5,458 nt of DNA from UBA10449 sp005883585 (GTDB lineage Bacteria > Chloroflexota > Dormibacteria > Dormibacterales > Dormibacteraceae), in NCBI GenBank assembly GCA_005883585.1, contig VBFD01000052.1:1-5458 (forward strand). Direction: 5' to 3'. Below, in pieces: positions 1-4,246 of this stretch. The first letter of the stretch is position 1, and the number at the start of each line of letters is the position of its first letter. Both the position numbers and the translations under genes were made by a program. The notes below the pieces were generated by a model. It was not told the origin of the DNA and did not search any database. It was given only the letters and a program-made list of their open reading frames with translations.

Positions 1-46
1 CGAGATCGAAATGGTACGGTCGATCGTCAAGGCGGTGGCCGCCTAG
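1..46 (+). CDS. 3' end of an unidentified gene (partial)
   Basis: The window opens inside a reading frame (codons from base 2) that reads EIEMVRSIVKAVAA and stops at TAG 44-46. The residues look like the end of an amphipathic helix, but 14 residues are too few to name a family. Its last 20 bases overlap the 3' end of the convergent MarR gene, an arrangement seen again in this window between the methyltransferase and channel genes. The alternative is that this frame is not coding: another forward frame is also open here, but that one continues as a shadow of the MarR gene. Confidence 0.4.
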   Translation, partial: EIEMVRSIVKAVAA

Positions 47-473
47 CGGGCAGTTTGCTCGCCGCCGCTCGAAGGGCGTCGAGGTCGCGCAGAGATAGGG
101 CCATCAAGTCGGGTGGCGGCGTGTACTGCGATGCCAGGAGCTCCTTGCGAATCCTCTTGCCTTTCGCAGTCAGAACGACGTCTTTGACGCGGCGGTCGCC
201 ATCCTTCGCGACGCGTTTGGCCAGGCCCCGCCGCTCCAGCCTGTCGACAACCCACGTGGCGTTGGATGGGTCGTTGGACCACGCATCGGCCAGGGATCGC
301 ATGGACCGGCCGGCGTCGGGGTCGAGGCTGATAAGCGCACGGCTCTCGGCCGGCGTCAGACCCAGCCGCTCCAGCACTGCCACCCGTTCGGAGGCGGTGG
401 CCACGATGTAGTCGAAGATATGTCGCCACGCTGCTGCTGCCGCGGCCTTCTTGGCGGAGGAATAGCGAGCCAT
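27..473 (-). CDS. MarR family winged-helix transcriptional regulator
   Basis: This 148-residue protein has the usual MarR length and layout. A helical N-terminal dimerization part (about 14-38, after an Ala-rich stretch at 10-15) is followed by a winged helix-turn-helix: LTPAESRALISL at 39-50, the helix-turn-helix with recognition helix at about 58-83 (SLADAWSNDPSNATWVVDRLE) and the wing at 91-101 with the typical DGDRR turn. A C-terminal helical part (about 122-141) completes the dimer interface. MarR proteins are dimeric cytoplasmic repressors released from DNA by small phenolic or hydrophobic ligands, or by oxidation. There is no cysteine, so a thiol redox switch is unlikely. It is divergent from the four-gene run starting at 538, its probable target. 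Its ATG (473-471) lies inside one operator arm, which suggests autoregulation. No Shine-Dalgarno precedes the start; see the promoter entry. Family call is secure, target and ligand are inferred. Confidence 0.93.
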   Translation of the reverse strand: MARYSSAKKAAAAAAWRHIFDYIVATASERVAVLERLGLTPAESRALISLDPDAGRSMRSLADAWSNDPSNATWVVDRLERRGLAKRVAKDGDRRVKDVVLTAKGKRIRKELLASQYTPPPDLMALSLRDLDALRAAASKLPARRPPP

Positions 474-512
474 TACTTGAGATTATCGTATAGTTGAATG
501 AGTTCAAGTAAT
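472..512. promoter_or_regulatory. Putative MarR operator (nested inverted repeats)
   Basis: Two overlapping symmetric elements sit between the divergent genes. ATTACTTGA at 472-480 and TCAAGTAAT at 504-512 are a perfect 9-bp inverted repeat with 23 bp between arms (centres 32 bp apart, about three helical turns). Within this, 491-510 is a 20-bp pseudo-palindrome, TAGTTGAATGAGTTCAAGTA, symmetric at 7 of 10 base pairs, the size expected for one MarR dimer site. The outer left arm covers the start codon of the MarR gene. Assignment to the adjacent MarR protein is inference from position and symmetry. Confidence 0.6.
482..510 (-). promoter_or_regulatory. Candidate promoter of the MarR gene, possibly leaderless
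   Basis: Reading leftward, GATAAT (487 to 482) matches the -10 consensus at 5 of 6 positions and ends 8 nt before the ATG at 473. Transcription would therefore begin at or very near the start codon, and no Shine-Dalgarno is present. The -35 is unclear: TTGAAC (507 to 502) is the best hexamer but is only 14 bp away. The candidate lies wholly inside the inverted repeats, so bound repressor would block it. Confidence 0.4.
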
Positions 513-530
513 TCGTCTATTGTGGGGAGA
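489..530 (+). promoter_or_regulatory. Candidate promoter and ribosome binding site for the 538-3099 gene run
   Basis: TATAGT at 489-494 matches the -10 consensus at 5 of 6 positions and would give a start near 500 and a leader of about 37 nt. No good -35 lies upstream, which would suit an activator-dependent or weak promoter. A second possibility is TTGAAT (494-499) with TCTATT (516-521), 16 bp apart, but that leaves almost no leader. GGGGAGA at 524-530 is a good Shine-Dalgarno, 7 nt before the ATG at 538, and decides the start of the first gene. Both promoter options overlap the putative operator. Confidence 0.4.
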
Positions 531-537
531 TGTTTCG

Positions 538-924
538 ATGAGTAGACTGGCCACCGCCGTTCACATGACGTTGCGTGGATCTGGCGCCCTGTTGATATTG
601 CTCGGCCTGGCGATCTGGACGGGTCGGGCCGGCGCGATCATCCCGGTCCACGAGTTCCTCGGCTTCGTGCTCGCGCTGTCCCTGTGGACGCTGTCTTTCC
701 TCGCTGCACGGGCAGGTGTCCAGAGGGGCATTGTCGTGGCGGGTTTCGCGTGGGGCCTGATCGCGCCGATACTCGGCCTGACGCAAGCAAACCTGCTCAC
801 CAACGACTGGCACTGGGTCATTCAGCTCCTGCACCTGCTCGTCGGCCTCGCGGCGATCGGCACGGGTGAGGGGCTCGCGCAGCGCATGCGGCGCCTTGGC
901 GCGTCCCAGGTCAAAGCCGCCTGA
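538..924 (+). CDS. Small four-helix integral membrane protein, function unknown
   Basis: A 128-residue protein with four predicted membrane segments at about 14-34, 39-57, 64-82 and 93-110, a short N-terminal tail and a basic C-terminal tail (QRMRR, 115-119). His38 lies at the start of the second helix, His92 and His99 at or in the fourth. Paired histidines in helical bundles can ligate heme, but this is only speculation here. The family is familiar as small uncharacterised membrane proteins, and I do not recognise a named function. ATG 538 is chosen over a TTG at 520 because the Shine-Dalgarno GGGGAGA (524-530) would lie inside the longer version. It is the first gene after the operator, and its stop overlaps the start of the dehydrogenase in the sequence CTGA, so the two are probably translationally coupled. 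Confidence 0.82.
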   Translation: MSRLATAVHMTLRGSGALLILLGLAIWTGRAGAIIPVHEFLGFVLALSLWTLSFLAARAGVQRGIVVAGFAWGLIAPILGLTQANLLTNDWHWVIQLLHLLVGLAAIGTGEGLAQRMRRLGASQVKAA

Positions 925-1691
925 GCGATCGCAAGCTGCTCGACGGCAAGGTGGCGATCGTCACCGGGGCGAGTCGCAGCATAGGCGCGGCATCAGCGCG
1001 CGCCTTTGCCGAAGCAGGAGCTGCGGTCGTGCTTGCGGCACGAACCGCGTCAGCCATCTCAGCGATCGCTGACGAGATCAACCAGGGTGGCGGCAAGGCG
1101 TTGGCGGTGCCGACCGACGTCACCGATCCGGAATCGGTCGCCCGGCTGGTCGAGCAGACGCTGAAAACGTACGGGCGGCTGGACGCCGCCTTCAACAATG
1201 CAGGCTCGGGTCACATGCCCACCCCGCTCGCCGACATCTCTTTCGAGGACTTCGAGGCGGGCCTGAAGGCGAATCTCTATGGCACTTTTCTCGGCATGAA
1301 GTACGAGATTCCGGCCATGCTCGCCACCGGCGGCGGCGCCATCGTCAACATGTCGTCCACCGCCGGCCTTCAAGGTGCGCCGGGGATGGGTCCATACGCG
1401 GCGGCCAAACATGGAGTCGTGGCGCTGACGAAGACCGCCGCGCTCGACTACGGCCCACGCAACATTCGCGTCAACGCCCTGGCCCCGGGCCCCATCGTCA
1501 ACGAGCAGATGAGCCGTCTGCCGGAAGAGACCCTGCAGGGGATCGCTCGTTACGTTCCTCTGCGCCGGTTGGGCAGCGCTGACGAAGTCGCCCGAGCGGC
1601 GGTGTGGCTGTGCTCTGATGAGGCCGCTTTCATCACCGGTACCGTCCTTTCCATCGACGGCGGCCGGCTGGCCGGAGGCGCTGGGGGCTAG
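921..1691 (+). CDS. Short-chain dehydrogenase/reductase (SDR), classical type
   Basis: Counted from CTG 921 the protein has 256 residues, normal for classical SDRs. Visible motifs are the Rossmann cofactor loop TGASRSIG at 15-22, Asp66 in TDVTD, NNAG at 92-95, Asn118, the catalytic serine in NMSS (Ser146), YxxxK at 159-163 and PGP at 189-191. The full Asn-Ser-Tyr-Lys tetrad is present, so it should be active. Arg41 after the second strand favours NADP(H). The middle glycine of TGxxxGxG is Ser20. The substrate (an alcohol/ketone pair) cannot be deduced. No ATG, GTG or TTG occurs in frame between the stop at 867-869 and GTG 951. A GTG start would cut into the first strand (KVAIVTG), whereas CTG 921 restores the usual lead-in SDRKLLDGK and overlaps the previous stop by four bases (CTGA), with CAGG at 907-910 as a weak ribosome site. 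GTG 951 remains the conservative alternative. Confidence 0.93.
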   Translation: MSDRKLLDGKVAIVTGASRSIGAASARAFAEAGAAVVLAARTASAISAIADEINQGGGKALAVPTDVTDPESVARLVEQTLKTYGRLDAAFNNAGSGHMPTPLADISFEDFEAGLKANLYGTFLGMKYEIPAMLATGGGAIVNMSSTAGLQGAPGMGPYAAAKHGVVALTKTAALDYGPRNIRVNALAPGPIVNEQMSRLPEETLQGIARYVPLRRLGSADEVARAAVWLCSDEAAFITGTVLSIDGGRLAGGAGG

Positions 1692-1715
1692 GAATACCGG
1701 ATCGCGCCGCCGCCT

Positions 1716-1727
1716 TCTAATCTCGCG
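1716..1727 (+). promoter_or_regulatory. Possible -10 element of a leaderless internal promoter
   Basis: TCTAAT at 1716-1721 matches the -10 consensus at 5 of 6 positions and ends 6 nt before the ATG at 1728, the spacing expected for a leaderless transcript. No Shine-Dalgarno precedes this ATG and no convincing -35 lies upstream. If real, it would let the oxidoreductase and methyltransferase be expressed independently of the genes upstream. Confidence 0.3.
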
Positions 1728-2564
1728 ATGGATTACGGAAGGCCTGTCCAGTTCGGCTACTTCGTCATCCCAGACGCCACCCAGCCGATGCGTGCGCTCG
1801 AGCAGGCGATCAGGGCCGACCAGGCCGGCATCGACTTGGTCGGGATCCAGGACCATCCCTACCAGCACCGCTTCCACGACACGTGGACGCTGCTCAGCGT
1901 GATCGCCGCGCTCACGAGTCGCGTGACGGTATTCCCGGACGTCGCCAACCTTCCGCTGCGCCCGCCGGCGATGCTAGCCAAGGCGGCGGCGACGCTCGAT
2001 CTGCTTTCGAATGGGCGAGTGGAGCTCGGCCTGGGAGCAGGCGGCTTCTGGCCGGCGATCCAGGCCATGGGCGGGCCGGCCCGCACCACCGGCGAATCCG
2101 TGAGCGCCCTGGAAGAGGCCATCGAGGTGATCCGTCTGGTGTGGAGCGGCGGGCGAGGACTGCGGTTCGACGGGCGCTTCTACCAGCTCGCGGGCCTCAA
2201 TGCAGGCCCGCCACCTGCGCACCCCATCGGCATCTGGCTCGGTGCGTACAAGCCACGGATGCTTGCTCTCACCGGACGCAGCGCCGATGGGTGGGTGCCG
2301 TCGTTGGGCCACTTGAAGCCAGAGGACATGGGAGAGGCCAACGCCCGCATCGACGACGCCGCTCGGGCGGCGGGCCGCGATCCTTCCGCGATGCGGCGCG
2401 TTCTCAACGTGGGAGGAGATCTGACGGCCGAGGATTTCGCGACGCTCGTGCTCGAGCACGGGTTCGATACGTTCATCACCAGTCCTGACTCTGGGGACGC
2501 ATTCATCGAAGAGGTCGTGCCGAAGGTGCGCGAGCTGGTCGCCGCGGGTCGTGGATCAGGCTGA
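1728..2564 (+). CDS. LLM class (luciferase-like) flavin- or F420-dependent oxidoreductase
   Basis: A 278-residue TIM-barrel protein of the bacterial luciferase-like superfamily, slightly short for the family. Visible landmarks are the first strand QFGYFVIP (8-15), the AGIDLVGIQDH segment (33-43), VFPDVANLPLRPP (68-80), the helix and strand AKAAATLDLLSNGRVELGLGAG (84-105), the ESVSALEEAIEVIRLVW helix (123-139), RFDGRFYQL (146-154), PIGIWLGAYKPRMLALTGRSADGWVP (166-191) and a C-terminal helix. Members use reduced FMN or F420 for hydride transfer or monooxygenation of small organic molecules. The Asp42-His43 pair recalls F420-dependent members, but cofactor choice is not settled by this. It sits 36 nt after the dehydrogenase and overlaps the methyltransferase by 14 nt, so all three probably act on related chemistry. 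No Shine-Dalgarno is visible at ATG 1728. Confidence 0.92.
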   Translation: MDYGRPVQFGYFVIPDATQPMRALEQAIRADQAGIDLVGIQDHPYQHRFHDTWTLLSVIAALTSRVTVFPDVANLPLRPPAMLAKAAATLDLLSNGRVELGLGAGGFWPAIQAMGGPARTTGESVSALEEAIEVIRLVWSGGRGLRFDGRFYQLAGLNAGPPPAHPIGIWLGAYKPRMLALTGRSADGWVPSLGHLKPEDMGEANARIDDAARAAGRDPSAMRRVLNVGGDLTAEDFATLVLEHGFDTFITSPDSGDAFIEEVVPKVRELVAAGRGSG

Positions 2565-3099
2565 CCTCGTCGGCCTCCTGCGTGGAGGTGTCGATGCAAA
2601 GGGTGGTAACTGGGCTGACCTGGGCGCGGGCGAGGGCGCTTTCACGATGGCGCTCGCCGACCTTCTGGGGCCTGGCACCCACATCACCGCGGTCGATCGA
2701 GATGCGGGCGCGGTGCGCCGGCTCGCCGCGGAGATGGGGAGGAGGTTCCCGGCGACACGGGTCGAAACTCTCGTCGCCGATTTCCGGAAGACGCTATCGC
2801 TAGCCGGGCTGGATGGCGTCGTGATGGCCAACTCCCTGCATTTCGTCCGCGACAAGCAGCCGGTGCTGGCCGGCGTCATGGCGATGCTGCGCCCGGGTGG
2901 ACGCCTGATCGTTGTCGAGTACGGATCCGATCGCGGCAACCCGTGGGTGCCGCACCCGTTCACGTACGCGCGCTGGGAGCACATGGCGGCGGAGGCGGGT
3001 TTCGAGCAGACGCGGCAGCTGGGCGCAGTACCGAGTCGCTACCTGGGCAGCATGTACTCCGCCGTCACTTTCGCTCCCCAGTCCAGGAAATCTGATTGA
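2551..3099 (+). CDS. Small class I SAM-dependent methyltransferase
   Basis: A 182-residue protein with the seven-strand Rossmann methyltransferase signatures: motif I WADLGAGEGAF (21-31), the acidic end of strand 2 AVDRD (47-51) that holds the SAM ribose, ADF (76-78), motif IV-like GVVMANSLHFV (89-99) and LRPGGRLIVVEY (113-124). The C-terminal part (about 139-175) would form the last helix and strands. There is almost no N-terminal substrate lid, so the substrate may be small or the partner may supply the lid. The substrate is unknown. GTG 2551 is the first possible start in its frame and gives a natural N-terminus about 20 residues before motif I. It overlaps the oxidoreductase by 14 nt, which points to translational coupling. 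The 3' end overlaps the convergent channel gene by 35 bp with no recognisable terminator. Confidence 0.9.
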   Translation: MDQADLVGLLRGGVDAKGGNWADLGAGEGAFTMALADLLGPGTHITAVDRDAGAVRRLAAEMGRRFPATRVETLVADFRKTLSLAGLDGVVMANSLHFVRDKQPVLAGVMAMLRPGGRLIVVEYGSDRGNPWVPHPFTYARWEHMAAEAGFEQTRQLGAVPSRYLGSMYSAVTFAPQSRKSD

Positions 3100-3667
3100 A
3101 CGCGTAGTAGATCGCGTTGAACGCATAGAGGGCGACCACGAGCCACGTGCTCACGAAGGCAAGCCCGATCGACACCGCGTAGATGACGAGTCCCAGTGCG
3201 AAACGTGGGAGCACCGATCCGGGGCGGGTCCCCTGCACTTCGGGCCGGAGGAGGTCTGGATGCGTGAGCGCCCAGCCCACAAGGCACTGAAAGGCGATCG
3301 CCATCACCGTCATGACCACCGCATAGAAGGCGGCCGCCACCGATCCGTCGACGCCGGAGTTCAGGTAGCGGCCAAGCAGCGCTGTCGGGTAGGGCACCAG
3401 CACCACGGTGAGCAGGAGCACCAGGTTGATGAACTGGATGGTTCGGTCGACGGCGCGCAGGTTCCTGAAGATCGTGTGGTGGTTCACCCACACGACGCCG
3501 ACCGTGAGGAAGCTGGCGACGTAGGTCACTAGCTGCGGCCACTGGCCGAGGACGTTCGCGAGCAGCTTCCCCGACTGCACCTCGGGGACGGTGAACTGCA
3601 GCACGAGAAGCGTGATGGCGACGGCGAAAACGCCGTCGGAAAAAGCCTCGAGCCGAGAAGTGTTCAC
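3065..3667 (-). CDS. TMEM175/DUF1211-type six-helix potassium channel protein
   Basis: A 200-residue membrane protein carrying the family signature at the N-terminus, Arg5 then Phe9-Ser10-Asp11 in RLEAFSDGVFAVAITLLVL, which forms the first helix. Six membrane segments fall at about 10-25, 44-62, 77-97, 110-133, 154-173 and 175-192. Asn62-His63-His64 follow helix 2, as usual in the family. Bacterial members assemble as tetramers of one six-helix unit and pass K+ (established for the family); their selectivity lies in helix 1 hydrophobic residues, here in the AITLLVL stretch. The start is GTG (3667-3665), since the signature begins immediately after it; GGGGAGAGGG about 9 nt upstream serves as Shine-Dalgarno but is buried in a palindrome. 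Helix 6 contains a seven-residue tandem repeat (YAFN-x-I-Y, 181-194). The 3' end overlaps the methyltransferase gene. Confidence 0.92.
   Translation of the reverse strand: MNTSRLEAFSDGVFAVAITLLVLQFTVPEVQSGKLLANVLGQWPQLVTYVASFLTVGVVWVNHHTIFRNLRAVDRTIQFINLVLLLTVVLVPYPTALLGRYLNSGVDGSVAAAFYAVVMTVMAIAFQCLVGWALTHPDLLRPEVQGTRPGSVLPRFALGLVIYAVSIGLAFVSTWLVVALYAFNAIYYAFNQISWTGERK
3096..3128. repeat. Two-copy 21-bp tandem repeat inside the channel gene
   Basis: TTGAACGCGTAG (3096-3107) recurs as TTGAACGCATAG (3117-3128), 11 of 12 identical, with a 21-bp period. In the channel protein this encodes the duplicated YAFN of helix 6. The left copy also holds the TGA stop of the methyltransferase (3097-3099). 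AACGCG (3099-3104) and CGCGTT (3113-3118) form a short inverted repeat with an 8-nt loop and no T-tract, so it is not a convincing terminator. Confidence 0.6.
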
Positions 3668-3672
3668 CCTAA

Positions 3673-3700
3673 TACCCTCTCCCCATTTGGGGAGAGGGTA
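3673..3700. repeat. Perfect palindrome (12-bp arms, ATTT loop), REP-like intergenic element
   Basis: TACCCTCTCCCC (3673-3684) pairs perfectly with GGGGAGAGGGTA (3689-3700) around the loop ATTT. The sequence resembles, from memory, dispersed C/G-rich CCCTCTCCCC...GGGGAGAGGG elements found between genes in many bacterial genomes. It lies between two leftward genes, 5 bp before the GTG of the channel gene. In the channel mRNA the downstream arm supplies the only Shine-Dalgarno-like run, so the hairpin would hide it. It could also act as a transcript-end stabiliser or weak terminator for the hypothetical gene, although no T-tract follows on either strand. Confidence 0.75.
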
Positions 3701-3715
3701 GGGGAGCGGGGCGGG
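3689..3715 (+). other. Potential G-quadruplex (five G-runs)
   Basis: The right palindrome arm continues into runs of 4, 3, 4, 4 and 3 guanines (3689-3692, 3696-3698, 3701-3704, 3708-3711, 3713-3715) separated by 1-3 bases. This satisfies the usual G-quadruplex pattern on the + strand. Both flanking genes are transcribed leftward, so the G-runs are on their template strand. Folding in vivo is inferred only. Confidence 0.55.
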
Positions 3716-3730
3716 AGTTGCCCGCGACGG

Positions 3731-4159
3731 TCAGAAGACTTGCGAGGTCGAAGAGGGCGCGGTCTGCGTGCCGGCGCCGCGGCGGCCGCGTCCGTGCCGC
3801 CTCATCCACCGGCCGATCATCACCCGGCGATCGCCGGACGACCGGCCTCCGCCGCCCGGGTTGAACCGCTTGGTGACGCCGCCCATCGTGGCGCCCCAGG
3901 TGATGTACTTCTTGAAGCGCTCCTCGGCCTCCTGGGCGATCCCGATGCGCTGTCCGCGGGTCTCCTCGCGGAAGCGGGCGATGCGCCCCGCGGCCGCGCC
4001 TTCCTTCTCTTCCGGCGTGCTGCCGAGGCCGGCGTCGGGCAGCGAGCCCAAGACCACGATCTGGTCGTCCTCGACCGACACGTCTACTCCCGTGAACCAG
4101 CCGTCTGGGAGTCTTCCGGCAAACCAACCCTTGATCGAACCGAGCTCTTTTTCATCCAT
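3731..4159 (-). CDS. Conserved hypothetical protein with basic Gly/Arg-rich tail
   Basis: A 142-residue soluble protein. The N-terminal half has GWFAGRLPDGWF (11-22) followed by a strand-like VDVSVEDDQIVVLGSLPD (25-42). An acidic linker leads to a charged helix (about 54-85) with ARFREETRGQRIGIAQEAE, then KKYITWGATMGG (83-94). From residue 98 on it is low complexity: FNPGGGG, RRVMIGRWMRRHGRGRR and a Ser/Thr-rich end. From memory, the WFAGRLPDGWF...FREETR core occurs in uncharacterised actinobacterial proteins that continue into a ribbon-helix-helix-like segment; here a basic tail replaces it, possibly binding nucleic acid. ATG 4159 is chosen because upstream codons to 4423 read as Pro/His/Arg-rich noise, overlap the ABC gene and cross the AT-rich promoter region. 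No membrane segment or signal peptide is visible. Function unknown. Confidence 0.78.
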   Translation of the reverse strand: MDEKELGSIKGWFAGRLPDGWFTGVDVSVEDDQIVVLGSLPDAGLGSTPEEKEGAAAGRIARFREETRGQRIGIAQEAEERFKKYITWGATMGGVTKRFNPGGGGRSSGDRRVMIGRWMRRHGRGRRGAGTQTAPSSTSQVF

Positions 4160-4194
4160 GATTACAATATTACGCAGGTCGTGGCAGAAAGCAA
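4160..4194 (-). promoter_or_regulatory. Candidate leaderless promoter of the 3731-4159 gene
   Basis: Reading leftward, TTGCTT (4194 to 4189) and TAATAT (4172 to 4167) are 16 bp apart, and the -10 ends 7 nt before the ATG at 4159. No Shine-Dalgarno is present. The pentamer ATTAC is directly repeated at 4161-4165 and 4169-4173 within this AT-rich patch. The rest of the 87-bp divergent gap (to 4246) contains no gene. A weak -10-like TAAGCT at 4232-4237, 9 nt before the ABC start, is the only forward promoter hint. Confidence 0.4.
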
Positions 4195-4246
4195 GCGGTG
4201 CCGGTTTGGAGTGTGATTTGAGTTCGGTGGGTAAGCTGCAAGCAAC

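Noticed and set aside
520..537. TTG start at 520 for the four-helix membrane protein
   Set aside because: The GGGGAGA ribosome binding site at 524-530 would be inside the coding region, and ATG 538 has ideal spacing.
1059..1877. A 272-codon leftward open frame opposite the SDR and the LLM gene start
   Set aside because: It is antisense to strongly recognisable SDR sequence, is rich in Arg/His/Gly as expected for shadow frames in high-GC DNA, and shows no family motif.
1883..2488. A 201-codon rightward open frame inside the LLM gene
   Set aside because: Out-of-frame shadow of the luciferase-like protein, extremely Arg/Gly-rich and without motif.
2912..3532. A 206-codon rightward open frame spanning the methyltransferase end and the antisense of the channel gene
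   Set aside because: Composition is Arg/His/Glu-rich with no domain, and it conflicts with two clear genes.
3673..3700. Intrinsic terminator at the palindrome
   Set aside because: The stem is strong, but no run of T follows on either strand, so classical Rho-independent termination is not supported.
3669..4127. A 152-codon leftward frame overlapping the hypothetical gene
   Set aside because: It is the alternate frame of 3731-4159, Arg/Gly/Pro-rich, and its end runs through the palindrome. The chosen frame has better composition, a promoter-like region and a recognisable core.
4183..4205. Short inverted and direct repeats (GGCA/TGCC, GCAAGC twice) in the 4160-4246 gap
   Set aside because: Arms of 4-6 bp are expected by chance at this composition, and no regulator gene is adjacent.
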